Shown: positions 1-9,467, numbered from the stretch's first letter. The stretch is DNA of 64,000 nucleotides from Novispirillum itersonii (GCF_014205675.1 NZ_JACIIX010000008.1:146433-210432); one strand, 5' to 3'. Translations and numbers: made by a program. Notes: a model not told the origin generated them from the sequence alone.

Positions 1-231
1 TATACCTTTGTGGCCGATCCCACCCACGGCCAATATGCCGGGGAACTGGGGCTGGAGCGCTCCGCCGAGCTGATCATGGATGCGGTCGGCTGTGCCGGGC
101 TGAACCGTGATTACCTGATCCAGACCGTGCGGCGGCTGGAGGCACACGGCTTCCATGATCCACACCTGTTCGCGCTGCTGCGCGAGGTGGAAATCCGCAC
201 CGGCACCATTGAGGCGGGCAGCGGCATCTGA
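1..231 (+). CDS. ChaC-family gamma-glutamylcyclotransferase, C-terminal part
   Basis: This is the last 76 codons of a gene that begins before the window; the frame is open from base 1 and ends at TGA 229-231. The visible protein has the C-terminal pattern of ChaC-type glutathione-specific gamma-glutamylcyclotransferases: a 'FVADPTHGQYAG' stretch, then 'GCAGLNRDYL' and 'TVRRLEAHGFHD'. The family cleaves glutathione to 5-oxoproline and Cys-Gly in the cytoplasm. The catalytic glutamate and the N-terminal glycine loop lie outside the window, so activity cannot be judged. The gene converges on the chemoreceptor that follows, with a hairpin between them. Confidence 0.8.
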   Translation, partial: YTFVADPTHGQYAGELGLERSAELIMDAVGCAGLNRDYLIQTVRRLEAHGFHDPHLFALLREVEIRTGTIEAGSGI

Positions 232-238
232 TCCGGGC

Positions 239-269
239 GGAACCGGCAGCGGAGTCCACTGCCGGTTCC
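239..269. terminator. hairpin between convergent ChaC and chemoreceptor genes
   Basis: An 11-bp perfect inverted repeat (GGAACCGGCAG at 239-249, complement at 259-269) with a 9-nt loop lies between two convergent genes. There is no clear T-run on either side, so it may be a weak bidirectional terminator or an RNA 3'-end stabiliser. Confidence 0.5.
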
Positions 270-279
270 GGTCCTTCCG

Positions 280-2373
280 TCAGCGTCCGGTCCGCAGGTA
301 GCCGATAAAGTCACCGACCTCTTTCTGAAGTTTTCCGGACTGGTCAGACAGTCCCTGTGACAGGGATTTCAGGCTATCCGCAGCCTGACCGGTATCCTGC
401 GCCGCCTGCGACACTGAGCTGATGTGGTCGGTTACCGAGGTTGTGCCGCTGGAAGCCCGCTGGGTGTTCACGGCGATCTCCCCGGTGGCTGCCCCCTGTT
501 CCTCCACCGCCCCGGCGATGGAGGCGGTGACTTCCCGGATGGTGTCGATGGTATCGACGATCCGGCTGATGGACTCGACGGTCTGGGTGGTTGCTCCCTG
601 AATTTCCGCGATCTTCAGACCGATTTCATCGGTTGCATGGGCGGTCTGGGAGGCCAGCTGTTTGACCTCCGACGCCACCACCGCGAAGCCCTTTCCGGCG
701 TCTCCGGCCCGGGCGGCCTCGATGGTGGCATTCAGGGCCAGCAGGTTGGTCTGCCCGGCAATGGCGCGGATCAGTCCCACCACCGCGCCGATGGATTGGG
801 CGGCGGCGGACAGGCTGAGGATGTTGTCGTTGGTCAGGCGGGCTTCCTCCGCCGCATCGGCGGCGATGGAAGCCGATTTTGCCACCTGTACGTTGATTTC
901 GCGGATCGAGGCGGACAGTTCCTCGGCTCCGGCGGCAACCGTCTGCACGTTGGCGGCGGCGGCATTCGCCGCTTCGGAAACGGATGTGGCCCGGTCCGAG
1001 GTGGCTTCGGCGGTGCCCGCCAGCTGATCGGCGGCGGCGGCAACCGTATGGGCGGTGCTGGCAAACTGATCGGTCAAGGCCCCCATCCGGCTCTGGAACT
1101 GGCTGGCCAGTTCCTCCCGCTCCTGCTGGAGGCGGCTGGCCTCCTCGCGCTGACGGTCCTGCTCGTGGCGTGCTTCCTCTTCGGCTCTGGCTTTCAGGCC
1201 ATCGCGCAGGCGCACCACTTCCTTGCCGATACTGCCGATCTCGTCATCGCGTCCGGCCTCGGGGACATCGGCTTCATAATGCCCGCCGGCCATGGTGGCG
1301 AGGGTGCGGCCCAGCGCCTTCAGGGGGCGGCCGACCCCGGTCTGCAACAGCACCAGCACCAGAAGTGCGGCCAGAAGAACAATGGTGCCGCCAATCAGCA
1401 GCATACGGGTGCGGATGCTGTCGGCGGTGGCGGTGATGACCGCCGAGGGGACGGAAGCCATCACCACCCAGCGTTCCTGCGTGCCGTCAGCACTGATCGC
1501 CCGGGCAATGTGGCGGAGCGGGCCGCCATCGGTGCCGGGGATGGCGGCGGAGTCCCCGCTGACCATCGCGTCTGTCTTCAGGGCAGCGGCAAAGGTCGCG
1601 GCCAGTTCGGGGGCTGCCTCGGCCACCGGTTTGCCGATTTTGGCGGGGTCGGGGTGGGCCACCAGCAGTCCGCCACCGGAAATCACGGCGACAGTACCGA
1701 CGCCGAAGGGCCGGTCCTGCTGGATTTCCTGGGAAATGATTGCCAGATCGAGATCAATCCCGACTGTCCCAGCATATTTTCCGTCTATTTTCAAGGGCAT
1801 GCTGATGGTGGTGATCAGCAGTTCCTTTCCGGCCACCGGGTAAAGGTACGGCTCGATGGCGATTTTGCGGCCTGTCTGCTTCGGCAGCAGATAGTAGTCC
1901 CCGGCCCCCGGTTTATCGTAATCAACCAGAACTTCGCGCAGGAGTGTGCCGCTGCCACGGTTCCAGTACGGCATGAAGCGCCCGCTGGCATCATGGTCCG
2001 CTTTCCCGGCGAAGGCGGCGTCCTGCCCGTCGAAGGCATTGGCTTCCCATCCCATCCACGCCGCCAGAATGTTGGTATTATGCGCCAGTCCGGCCTTCAG
2101 CAGCTGGTCATAGGCGGCACGGTCGGTGATACCGCTGGCTTTCAGGGCCTCGGTGGCGGCAGCAAGGCTGTCAGGAACCTTGGCGGCAAGGGAAAGCCGG
2201 GCATCAATCCGGCTGGCATAGGCATCAATGGTGGTTTTCTGAAAGTCCTCGGTCAGCGTTTCCAGCGCGGTTTCGGTATGGGCAATGATGGTGTAAGCAC
2301 CGGCTGAAAACAGGGTGCCGAGCAGCACCATCGCCAACAGGGATACTTTCAGAGATATGGATTTTATGATCAT
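280..2373 (-). CDS. methyl-accepting chemotaxis protein with dCache sensor domain
   Basis: A 697-residue transmembrane chemoreceptor. The first membrane segment is at about residues 8-30. A large periplasmic dCache-type domain follows to roughly residue 315, with the typical '[10 protein letters not shown]' and 'GTVGIDLDL' strands. A second membrane segment, a HAMP domain and a cytoplasmic signalling domain come next; the hairpin tip contains '[20 protein letters not shown]', the CheA/CheW contact region. dCache domains often bind amino acids or carboxylates, but the ligand cannot be read from sequence. I chose the ATG at 2371-2373, which precedes the basic-hydrophobic N-terminus and has a GGGGGA upstream; an upstream in-frame start would add 28 residues unlike a signal anchor. 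No CheR-binding pentapeptide is seen at the C-terminus. Confidence 0.93.
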   Translation of the reverse strand: MIIKSISLKVSLLAMVLLGTLFSAGAYTIIAHTETALETLTEDFQKTTIDAYASRIDARLSLAAKVPDSLAAATEALKASGITDRAAYDQLLKAGLAHNTNILAAWMGWEANAFDGQDAAFAGKADHDASGRFMPYWNRGSGTLLREVLVDYDKPGAGDYYLLPKQTGRKIAIEPYLYPVAGKELLITTISMPLKIDGKYAGTVGIDLDLAIISQEIQQDRPFGVGTVAVISGGGLLVAHPDPAKIGKPVAEAAPELAATFAAALKTDAMVSGDSAAIPGTDGGPLRHIARAISADGTQERWVVMASVPSAVITATADSIRTRMLLIGGTIVLLAALLVLVLLQTGVGRPLKALGRTLATMAGGHYEADVPEAGRDDEIGSIGKEVVRLRDGLKARAEEEARHEQDRQREEASRLQQEREELASQFQSRMGALTDQFASTAHTVAAAADQLAGTAEATSDRATSVSEAANAAAANVQTVAAGAEELSASIREINVQVAKSASIAADAAEEARLTNDNILSLSAAAQSIGAVVGLIRAIAGQTNLLALNATIEAARAGDAGKGFAVVASEVKQLASQTAHATDEIGLKIAEIQGATTQTVESISRIVDTIDTIREVTASIAGAVEEQGAATGEIAVNTQRASSGTTSVTDHISSVSQAAQDTGQAADSLKSLSQGLSDQSGKLQKEVGDFIGYLRTGR

Positions 2374-2547
2374 CGGGCCGGTTTTCCCCCTGCCTGTTTC
2401 TGGCACCCCCCTGTGTCCGGCATCGGATATGCCAGACACAGGGGAAAGGATGACCATTTTTCAAGCAGATGGGAACTGAAAGATGAAAATTAGTACTTAA
2501 TGTTCATGTAAAGAGAGTTTAATTCAGTTTATCGGTGTAATTATAAA

Positions 2548-2595
2548 AAAAATCCCGGCAGCAGCCCATCAGCATGGGCCAGTACCGGGATTTTT
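2548..2595. terminator. rho-independent terminator downstream of pyrE
   Basis: The arms AAAAATCCCGG (2548-2558) and CCGGGATTTTT (2585-2595) form an 11-bp stem. A nested GCCCAT/ATGGGC stem sits inside, and A and T tracts flank it on both strands. It lies just after the pyrE stop on the minus strand and would stop read-through into the chemoreceptor gene. Confidence 0.85.
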
Positions 2596-2631
2596 CATAC
2601 GGGGTTCTACCGCAGGCAGGGCTGGAGCGGA

Positions 2632-3321
2632 TTACTCGGCGCGGCCGCCGTGGCTGGCCGACCAGCTGATCGGGTCATGCAGGAAGGCACGCACTTCATT
2701 GATGGTGTTCTTGTCGAAAGTGCCGGAGGTTTCGGCGACTTCCAGAACATCCCACCAGGTGGCGAGGAAGTGCAGCTCCAGACCTTCTTCTTCCAGCGCC
2801 TTCAGGGCTCCGGGGAAGACGCCGTAGTAGAACATCACCAGCGCGTGTTCGCACTTGGCCCCGGCGCTGCGGATGGCGTTCATGAAGTTCAGCTTGGACC
2901 CGCCATCGGTGGCAAGGTCTTCCACCAACAGCACGTTCTGGCCTTCCTTCAGGTCGCCTTCGATCTGGGCCATCCGGCCGAAGCCCTTCGGCTTCTTGCG
3001 CACGTACTGCATCGGCAGGTCGAGGCAATCCGACACCCAGGCGGCATAGGGGATCCCGGCGGTTTCGCCACCGGCGACGGCGTCGATCACCTCGAAGCCG
3101 ATATCGCGCTGCACCTGCTGCACGGCCAGATCAATGATCTTCCGGCGGGCGCGCGGGAAGGAGATGATCTTGCGGCAGTCGATGTAGACCGGGCTGGCCC
3201 AGCCGGCGGTCAGGGTGTACGGCTCTTCCGGGCGGAAGTTGACAGCCTTCAGTTCAAGCAGAATGCGGGCAACGGTCAGGCCAGCCTGCTTTTGTTCGGG
3301 GCTGCGGGAAGCGGTCTGCAT
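2632..3321 (-). CDS. pyrE: orotate phosphoribosyltransferase
   Basis: Transfers the phosphoribosyl group from PRPP to orotate, giving OMP in de novo pyrimidine synthesis (cytoplasmic). The 229-residue protein carries the type I PRPP-binding signature 'VLLVEDLATDGGSK' at about residues 130-143, plus an N-terminal 'GWASPVYIDCRK' substrate loop and a flexible 'RKKPKGFGRMAQIEG' loop. Length and C-terminal extension resemble alphaproteobacterial PyrE rather than the shorter E. coli enzyme. I took the ATG at 3319-3321, with AGGA upstream; an in-frame ATG 15 codons earlier is possible but adds an unconserved tail. The gene stands alone, divergent from the enoyl-CoA hydratase. Confidence 0.93.
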   Translation of the reverse strand: MQTASRSPEQKQAGLTVARILLELKAVNFRPEEPYTLTAGWASPVYIDCRKIISFPRARRKIIDLAVQQVQRDIGFEVIDAVAGGETAGIPYAAWVSDCLDLPMQYVRKKPKGFGRMAQIEGDLKEGQNVLLVEDLATDGGSKLNFMNAIRSAGAKCEHALVMFYYGVFPGALKALEEEGLELHFLATWWDVLEVAETSGTFDKNTINEVRAFLHDPISWSASHGGRAE

Positions 3322-3590
3322 CGGCGCGGGTCCTATCGAGTTCTGTGCCAGAGGGACGGGCGGCACGGGGGCTGCCCGGCCGGAATTTGGCTGCGCAGAA
3401 CCGCCGGGTCCGTAAGACGAACCTGATGTTGCACTGCACAGTCAGCTTGAATGCGATTGGCCGTTTCTTTACGGTCTATCGGCGGCGGGCACAACACTAA
3501 ACAGCACGGCGGGGCCAACTGCGGACAGCGGCATGGATCCCCGCCCGGATCCAACCCCCTTTTCCCCGCCGCGCAGGAGGAAGCCCAGCA

Positions 3591-4385
3591 ATGTCCACGC
3601 CTGAAACCGCCCCGATTCTGGTCAGCCGCGACGGGGCCGTCGCCACTGTCACCCTCAACCGGCCGGAAAAACTGAACGCCATGGATCTGCCGATGTGGCA
3701 GGGGCTGGCTGATGCCTTTGCCGCCCTGAACGCCGACTCCGGGGTCCGGGCGGTGGTGCTGCGCGGGGCCGGGGGGAAGGCCTTTGCCGCCGGGGCCGAT
3801 ATCGCCGAATTTGATACCGTCCGGGCCACGGCGGAGCAGGCGAAGGACTATGACCGCATCATGCGCGGGGCGCTGACGCTGGTGCGCGACTGCCCGCACC
3901 CGGTGGTGGCCCGCATTGACGGGGCCTGCGTCGGCGGCGGGCTGGAGCTGGCCTGTATGGCCGACCTGCGGATCTGCGGCGAAAGCAGCCGCTTCGGCGT
4001 GCCGATCAACCGCATCAGCGTGGTGATGGCCTACCCGGAACTGGCGGGGATCCTCAATCACATCAACCCGGCGGCGGTGCTGGAAATCCTGCTGGAAGGA
4101 AAAATCATCGGCGCAGCCCATGCGGAACGCATTGGACTGGTGAACCGTGTCGTCGCAGACGATATGCTGGAGCAGGACGTGGCCGACACGGTCCGGCGGA
4201 TCACCGCCGGGGCGCCGCTGGTCAACCGCTGGCACAAGGCATTCGTGCGGCGGCTGACCGGTCATCCGGCCCCGATTTCAGACCGCGAGCTGGACGAATG
4301 CTATGAGTTTCTGGCGACAGAAGACTACACCGAAGGCCTCGGTGCCTTCCGGGACAAGCGGAAAGCCGCCTTCACGGGCCGATAA
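3591..4385 (+). CDS. enoyl-CoA hydratase/isomerase family protein
   Basis: A 264-residue crotonase-fold protein, probably a trimer-forming cytoplasmic enzyme acting on acyl-CoA thioesters. The N-terminal 'LNRPEKLNAMD' is family-typical. The oxyanion-hole segments are 'AFAAGADIAEF' (about 64-74) and 'GACVGGGLELACMADL' (about 107-122). One of the two usual catalytic glutamates of true hydratases is not obvious around residue 140, where the sequence reads 'PINRISVVMAYPELAG', so hydratase, isomerase or another crotonase activity cannot be separated. A strong AGGAGG ribosome site lies 9 nt before the ATG. It is followed after 25 bp by the ELM1-family gene, probably in one transcript. Confidence 0.88.
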   Translation: MSTPETAPILVSRDGAVATVTLNRPEKLNAMDLPMWQGLADAFAALNADSGVRAVVLRGAGGKAFAAGADIAEFDTVRATAEQAKDYDRIMRGALTLVRDCPHPVVARIDGACVGGGLELACMADLRICGESSRFGVPINRISVVMAYPELAGILNHINPAAVLEILLEGKIIGAAHAERIGLVNRVVADDMLEQDVADTVRRITAGAPLVNRWHKAFVRRLTGHPAPISDRELDECYEFLATEDYTEGLGAFRDKRKAAFTGR

Positions 4386-4410
4386 GGCCGCCGCTGGGGG
4401 GACGACTCCG

Positions 4411-5430
4411 GTGTCGTCCCCCGGCCCGGTGCCGCGTCTGGGGCAGATGCCCGAGGATCGTGATCCGGTGGTGTGGGTGCTGTCCGATGACCGGGCCGGA
4501 AACACCAGTCAGGCGCTGGGCGTGGCCGAGGCGCTGGGCTGGGAATTCATCACCAAGGATGTCCGCTACACCTGGGCCGGGCGGCTGCCCAACCTGCTGC
4601 GGCAGGCCTCGCTGATCGGGGTGGATGCCGCTTCCGGGGCGGCGATGGTGTCGCCGTGGCCGGATCTGGTGATTGCCGCCGGGCGGCGCACCGCCCCGGT
4701 GGCCCGCTGGATCAAGCGGCGGAATCCGTCCGCTTACCTGTGTCAGATCATGTGGCCGGGCGCGACCGGCCTGAAGGATTTTGACCTGATCGCGGTGCCG
4801 TCGCATGATCACCTGCCGGGCCTGCGCGACAATGTTATGCGCGTCACCGGGGCTCCGCATCGGGTGACGGAAGGCCGTCTGGCGATTGAGGCCGCCCGCT
4901 GGCATGGGCGTCTGGGCAGCCTGAAGCGGCCACTGTTTGCCCTGATCGTCGGCGGATCCACCAAAAACCGGACGTTCACCACTGAGATGGCCCGGGATCT
5001 GGGCGAACAGGTCGGGGCGATGGTGCGGGCCAACGCAGGGTCTCTGGTGGTCACCACCTCCCGCCGCACCGGGCGCGAGGCGGAAACCGCGCTGATGGAA
5101 AGCCTGCCTGCCCCGGCCCATGTCTTCCGGTGGGGCGACAAGGGCGAGAACCCCTATTTCGGCTATCTGGCCCATGCCAGCGCGGTGATTGTCACCGGCG
5201 ATTCCGTCAGCATGGTGTCGGAGGCCTGCGCGACGCAGGCCCCGGTCTATGTCTACGCGCCACCGGCCCTGATTACCCCCAAGCATGCCCGCCTGCACCA
5301 GAACCTGTATGCGCTGGGTCTGGCGGAACCGCTGTCGGGCCTGTACCGCCCGTGGGTGCATCCGCCGCTGAATGCGGCCAGCGATATCGCCGCCACCATC
5401 CGCCGGGCGTTGGTCGGGGACCGGGTATAG
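4411..5430 (+). CDS. ELM1-family protein (bacterial homologue of mitochondrial fission ELM1)
   Basis: Belongs to the ELM1 family, named for a plant mitochondrial division factor and widespread in Alphaproteobacteria. The bacterial function is unknown; the fold is predicted to resemble GT-B glycosyltransferases. Recognisable segments are 'VWVLSDDRAGNTSQALGVAE' near the N-terminus, 'PDLVIAAGRRTAPVARW', 'IVGGSTKNRTF' and the C-terminal 'VTGDSVSMVSEAC', which resembles a nucleotide-sugar-binding region. I prefer the GTG at 4411, which has GGGGGGA upstream; the ATG at 4447 just before 'PEDRDPVVWVL' is the alternative, and the frame is open from 4303. It sits 25 bp behind the enoyl-CoA hydratase gene. 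Confidence 0.83.
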   Translation: MSSPGPVPRLGQMPEDRDPVVWVLSDDRAGNTSQALGVAEALGWEFITKDVRYTWAGRLPNLLRQASLIGVDAASGAAMVSPWPDLVIAAGRRTAPVARWIKRRNPSAYLCQIMWPGATGLKDFDLIAVPSHDHLPGLRDNVMRVTGAPHRVTEGRLAIEAARWHGRLGSLKRPLFALIVGGSTKNRTFTTEMARDLGEQVGAMVRANAGSLVVTTSRRTGREAETALMESLPAPAHVFRWGDKGENPYFGYLAHASAVIVTGDSVSMVSEACATQAPVYVYAPPALITPKHARLHQNLYALGLAEPLSGLYRPWVHPPLNAASDIAATIRRALVGDRV

Positions 5431-5468
5431 GATGTTTCCGCCAACGGAAGAGTGGCCGGAAGCATAAG

Positions 5469-5504
5469 AAAATCCCCCGTACCGAGGGTGACGGGGGATT
5501 TTTT
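5469..5504. terminator. bidirectional terminator between ELM1-family gene and ABC ATPase gene
   Basis: A 12-bp stem (AAAATCCCCCGT at 5469-5480, complement from 5491) is flanked by an A-run on one side and six Ts on the other. It lies between two convergent genes and can serve both. Confidence 0.88.
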
Positions 5505-5523
5505 CCGTGCCTCAGGGCGTGGA

Positions 5524-6318
5524 TCAGCCCAGCAGCAGCTTATCGTCGTCCAGTGCTTCGTTCCGCACCCGGGCGAACTGGTCGAGCAGGTCCTGCACGG
5601 TCAGGCCCTTACGTTTGTCCCCGGCAATGTCCAGCACGATCCGGCCTTCATGCAGCATGATGGTGCGGTCGCCATGGTCCAGCGCATGGCGCATGGAATG
5701 GGTGACCATCAGGGTGGTCAGCTTCTGGTCCCGCACGATGCGGTCGGTCAGGCCCATCACCATGGCGGCGGTCTTGGGGTCCAGCGCGGCGGTGTGTTCG
5801 TCCAGCAGCAGGATCCGTGACGGCTGGAGGGCAGCCATCAGCAGGCTGACCGACTGGCGCTGACCGCCGGAGAGCAGGCCCATCTGGGCCCCAAGGCGGT
5901 TTTCCAGCCCCAGCCCCAGATCCCGCAGGGTGTCGCGGAAGCGGTCGCGGCGTCCGGCATCCAGTGCCAGACCGAACCCCCGGCGGTTGCCGCGCCCGGC
6001 GGCAAGGGCTAGGTTTTCTTCCACCGTCATATCGCCGCAGGTTCCGGCCAGCGGGTCCTGGAACACCCGGGCGACCAGACCGGCGCGGCGGTGCGACGGC
6101 CATGCCGTCACGTCCTGCTCGTCGATGGTGATGGCCCCGCTTTCCGGCTGGTAATCCCCGGCCAGAGCATTCAGCAGGGTGGACTTGCCGGCACCGTTGG
6201 AGCCGATGACGGTGACGAATTCCCCGGCCGGGATATCCAGCGTCACGCCGCGCAGGGCAAGGCGTTCGGTCGGGGCACCGCGGTTGAAGGTCAGATGCAG
6301 ATCGGAACAGCGGATCAC
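5524..6318 (-). CDS. ABC transporter ATP-binding protein of a TrpXYZ-like importer
   Basis: The cytoplasmic ATPase of a three-gene importer. Its 264 residues contain Walker A 'GSNGAGKST' (about 39-47), Q-loop 'VFQDP', signature 'LSGGQRQ' and Walker B 'ILLLDEHTAAL'. The residue after the Walker B aspartate is the usual catalytic glutamate. The neighbouring permease and PF04392-type binding protein match the family of poorly characterised importers that includes streptococcal TrpXYZ, so an aromatic amino acid is a reasonable but unproven substrate. The start overlaps the permease stop by 4 bp (ATGA), showing translational coupling. Confidence 0.9.
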   Translation of the reverse strand: MIRCSDLHLTFNRGAPTERLALRGVTLDIPAGEFVTVIGSNGAGKSTLLNALAGDYQPESGAITIDEQDVTAWPSHRRAGLVARVFQDPLAGTCGDMTVEENLALAAGRGNRRGFGLALDAGRRDRFRDTLRDLGLGLENRLGAQMGLLSGGQRQSVSLLMAALQPSRILLLDEHTAALDPKTAAMVMGLTDRIVRDQKLTTLMVTHSMRHALDHGDRTIMLHEGRIVLDIAGDKRKGLTVQDLLDQFARVRNEALDDDKLLLG

Positions 6319-7259
6319 GGCTTGTCTCCGGCGGTCGGGCTGGCGGCGGTCGGGCGGGCTGTCTGGGTCCGCTTGGCGCGGCGGCTGGCAGCTTCCCGCT
6401 TCAGGCGCGGCAGGATCAGGGCCAGACCAACCAGCAGGGCGGTCATCAGGTTAAGGTCGGAGGCGGTCAGCCCCAGCACGTCGGCATTCAGCGCAAAGCC
6501 GATGGCCAGACGGTACATCACCGATCCGGCGAGGCAGGCCAGCAGCATCCACAGCACCGACCGGGCGGGCAGCAGCGTTTCGCCGATAATGACGGCGGCC
6601 AGACCGATGACGATGGTGCCGATGCCCATGGTGGCGTCGGCAAAGCCGTTGGCCTGTGCGAACAGCGCCCCGGCCAGCGCCACCAGCCCGTTGGACAGGC
6701 CCATGCCGAGGTAGGTGGCGGCATCGGTGGAAATGCCATTGGCCCGGGCCATGCGCGGATTGCTGCCGGTGGCGCGCAGCGCCAGACCGGACTCGCTGTT
6801 CAGATACCGGGCCAGCAGCAGGGCGACCAGCACGGTGATCACCGCAAACAGGATCGGCTTCATCCAGTAATCCGGCATCCCGAAGCCCTGAAACGGCGTC
6901 AGGACGGTATCCACCATCAGCAGCGGCACGTTGGGGCCGCCCATCACCCGCAGGCTGACGGTGTACAGCGCCGTCATGGTCAGAATGCTGGCCAGCAGAT
7001 GCAGGATGCCGAAGCGCAGGTTCAGCACGGCGGTCACCAGACCGGCGGCAGCCCCGGCCAGTACGGCGGCAAAGCTGGCGATAAAGGGATCAACCCCCTT
7101 GGTGATCAGGGTGGCGGCCACGGCGGCCCCCAGCGGAAAGCTGCCGTCCACGGTCAGGTCGGGGAAGTTCAGCACCCGGAAGGACAGATAGACGCCAAAG
7201 GCGACCAAAGCATAGACCAGGCCGATTTCGACCGAGCCCAGCAGGGCAATCACGGACAT
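6315..7259 (-). CDS. ABC transporter permease of a TrpXYZ-like importer
   Basis: A 314-residue inner-membrane permease with eight or more hydrophobic segments, related to LivH/RbsC-type permeases (for example 'ATGSNPRMARANGIST', the cytoplasmic coupling loop). The C-terminus is basic and Ala/Thr-rich, probably disordered. I chose the ATG at 7257-7259, directly before a hydrophobic segment; an in-frame ATG 10 codons upstream would start inside the spacer hairpin region. The gene lies between the binding protein upstream and the ATPase, with which it overlaps. Confidence 0.9.
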   Translation of the reverse strand: MSVIALLGSVEIGLVYALVAFGVYLSFRVLNFPDLTVDGSFPLGAAVAATLITKGVDPFIASFAAVLAGAAAGLVTAVLNLRFGILHLLASILTMTALYTVSLRVMGGPNVPLLMVDTVLTPFQGFGMPDYWMKPILFAVITVLVALLLARYLNSESGLALRATGSNPRMARANGISTDAATYLGMGLSNGLVALAGALFAQANGFADATMGIGTIVIGLAAVIIGETLLPARSVLWMLLACLAGSVMYRLAIGFALNADVLGLTASDLNLMTALLVGLALILPRLKREAASRRAKRTQTARPTAASPTAGDKP

Positions 7260-7289
7260 GGGGGGTAACTCTCGGTTCCGGTAAAACAA

Positions 7290-7317
7290 CCGGCCTCCGG
7301 CGGGTGCCGGAGGCCGG
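7290..7317 (-). terminator. intra-operon hairpin between binding-protein and permease genes
   Basis: A perfect 12-bp stem (CCGGCCTCCGGC at 7290-7301 and its complement at 7306-7317, 4-nt loop) follows the binding-protein stop. On the minus strand it is followed by TTGTTTT. It could be a partial terminator or an mRNA stabiliser that keeps binding-protein expression above permease expression. Confidence 0.7.
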
Positions 7318-7336
7318 GCCTGTCAGCAGGGGATGA

Positions 7337-8308
7337 TCAGTCGATCACCTTGGTGGCACGCTTCAGCACGGCATCGGGAATGGTGACGCCCTGCGCGGCG
7401 GCGGCCTTCTTGTTGACCGACAGCTTGGAGGAGGAGGCGGTGCGGGTGGCGATGGAACCCGGCTTTTCGCCCTTCAGCACCCGCGCCACCACGGTGGCGG
7501 TCTGAATGCCGAGGTCATGGTAATCGAAGCCGACGGCGGCGACGGCCCCGCGTTCCACGGAGTCGATGTCGGCGGCAAACACCGGGATCTTATTGTCGTT
7601 GCCGACCTTGACCACGCTTTCCAGCGCCGAGACGATGGTGTTGTCGGTCAGGGTGTAAATGGCATCGACCTTGCCGACCAGACTCTGGGTGGCAGCCAGC
7701 ACGTCGGACGACTTGTTGGCGGCGGCGGTGACGATTTCAAACCCGGCGGCCGGACCGGCCTTCTTCAGGGCGTTGATCAGCGACACGGCGTTGGATTCAC
7801 CCGGATTGTACGGCACGCCGATCTTCTTGGCATTCGGCAGGAAGGCGCGGATCAGGTCCAGATGTTCGTCCAGCGGCAGCATGTCCGACAGGCCGGTGAC
7901 ATTGGTGCCCGACGGATCCAGCGACGGCACCAGCTTGGCGCTGACCGGGTCGGTGACGGCGGAGAAAATCAGCGGAATGTCGCGGGTGGCGGTGGCCACG
8001 GCCTGCGCCGACGGGGTGGCGATGGCGACGATGGCGTCCGGCTTTTCGCCCACCAGCTTGCGGGCGATCTGGGCGGCGGTGGCCGGGCTGCCCTGCGCGC
8101 TTTCGTAGGTGAACTTCACGTCGGGGAAGCCCTGCGCCTTCAGGCCTTCCTTGACGCCGTCGCGGATGGCGTTCAGGGCCGGATGTTCAACAATGGCGGT
8201 GACGGCGACGTACTTGGACTCAGCCAGCGCCGGGGTGGCGAGGACGGACGCCGACAGCAGGGCGGCGGACAGCAGGGCGGCAGGGCGCCCGGAACGGAAC
8301 ATCGACAT
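7337..8308 (-). CDS. ABC transporter substrate-binding protein (PF04392 family)
   Basis: A periplasmic receptor of 323 residues. It begins with a Sec signal peptide (basic start, hydrophobic core, 'TPALA-ES' cleavage near residue 29). The mature part has the two-lobed pattern of COG2984 proteins: 'VAVTAIVEHPALNAIRDG', 'FTYESAQGS', 'DPVSAKLVPS' and 'GVPYNPGESNAV'. Family members include tryptophan-binding TrpX; the ligand here is not determined by sequence. It is first in the operon with the permease and ATPase. The hydrolase pseudogene lies 122 bp upstream on the same strand. Confidence 0.9.
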   Translation of the reverse strand: MSMFRSGRPAALLSAALLSASVLATPALAESKYVAVTAIVEHPALNAIRDGVKEGLKAQGFPDVKFTYESAQGSPATAAQIARKLVGEKPDAIVAIATPSAQAVATATRDIPLIFSAVTDPVSAKLVPSLDPSGTNVTGLSDMLPLDEHLDLIRAFLPNAKKIGVPYNPGESNAVSLINALKKAGPAAGFEIVTAAANKSSDVLAATQSLVGKVDAIYTLTDNTIVSALESVVKVGNDNKIPVFAADIDSVERGAVAAVGFDYHDLGIQTATVVARVLKGEKPGSIATRTASSSKLSVNKKAAAAQGVTIPDAVLKRATKVID

Positions 8309-8430
8309 GGAGCCTCCGAAGGCAACTGCCCCGGGGTGGGGCGAAATCCAGTTGGCTGTCCGGTTGTAAAAGGTTCATCCGCCCCGGTCTACCCCGTCGT
8401 GCTATTCCCCCATGCGGCAACAGGGGGCGG

Positions 8431-9354
8431 TCACAGCGTCAGCCCCAGCAGCACGGCGGTCAGCGGGCTGTCCGGCTGTGCCAGCGGGGCAATCACGTCA
8501 AAGTGGTTGTGACCGTCAGACTCCAGCGCCAGCGCCGCCTGCCCGAACCCGGCCCACATCTGGGCCAGCAGCAGGTTCTGGCGTCTGAACTCCGGCAGTT
8601 CCGCCCCGCCACACCACGCCACCACCGGCACTTCCGGCAGCGGGGTCAGCAGGGCCGGGCTGAGGTTGCCCGCCGACTCCGGGGTCAGGCGCAGGGAATC
8701 GTTCAGCCGGGTACCCAGCAGCGGGCGCAGGTCGTGCAGGCCGCTGATCGAGACCACCCGTGACAGCCGGGCCCGTTCCCCGGCCCCCAGCGGCCCTTCG
8801 TCGCACATCATCAGGCTGACCAGATGCCCTCCGGCGGAATGGCCGGTCAGGATCAGCGGCCCGGCGACGTCCCGCGCGGCGGTGGCGATGGCGGCGGCAA
8901 TCTGGCTGGCAATCTGCTCCACCGTCACCGCCGGACACAGGTCATAGCTCGGCATCGCCACCGCCCAGCCGTGGGCCAGCGGCCCGGCGGCGAGATGGCT
9001 GGCCGTCGATTTGTCGAAGGACACTCAGTAGCCGCCATGGATGAAGACAATGAGCCCCTGCGGGGTGCCGTCCGGCAGGAACAGGTCAAACCGGTGGCGC
9101 GGGCCGGGGCCATAGGGCAGATCCAGCCGGGCCCGGTCGCCGCAGGCCCCCCGGAAGGCGGCGGCGTCGCGCGTCCAGCCTTCAAAGATCGCGGCATGGT
9201 CCGGTACGGCGGCCCGGTTGGAATAGGCGGCGTCCCAGTCGAGGACCATCGGCCAGAAAGCGCTGACGGTATAGGGCGGACGGGCGGCCTCAGGGCTGCC
9301 GGAGGTGCCCCCGCTGCCGGATTTCTTGGCGGACGCGGCGGGGGAACGGCTCAT
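8431..9354 (-). pseudogene. kynurenine-formamidase-like alpha/beta hydrolase interrupted by an in-frame TGA
   Basis: Two consecutive open stretches in the same frame (9354-9028 and 9024-8431) join into one alpha/beta hydrolase of about 306 residues, separated only by TGA at 9025-9027. The first half ends 'IVFIHGGY', the second continues 'SFDKSTASHLAAGPL'. In this arylformamidase-like family the oxyanion motif is normally HGGYW followed by FDKS, so the stop replaces the Trp codon TGG. The rest is intact: nucleophile 'GHSAGG' and a C-terminal 'DGHNHFDVI' with the expected His. A good AGGAG ribosome site precedes the ATG at 9352-9354. This is a recent nonsense mutation, a sequencing error, or read-through. 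Kynurenine formamidase would feed tryptophan breakdown toward anthranilate, which fits the divergent neighbour operon. Confidence 0.85.
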
Positions 9355-9467
9355 GGTGCAGACTCCTGATGCGGTGGGATTTCCATCCCCTCTGTCTGGG
9401 GGCAGTCTGCCAGCAATTCAAGGGTCCGGCAATTGTGCAGGACAGGGCAGGGGCTTGGTGCGGTGCA

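Noticed and set aside
424..2307. A 627-codon open frame opposite the first chemoreceptor.
   Set aside because: A Gly-rich shadow of the receptor coding strand with no recognisable family.
9025..9027. Selenocysteine or recoded UGA in the hydrolase gene.
   Set aside because: The family has Trp, not Cys, at the site, and TGA is used as an ordinary stop by many genes here. I could not verify a SECIS-type hairpin.
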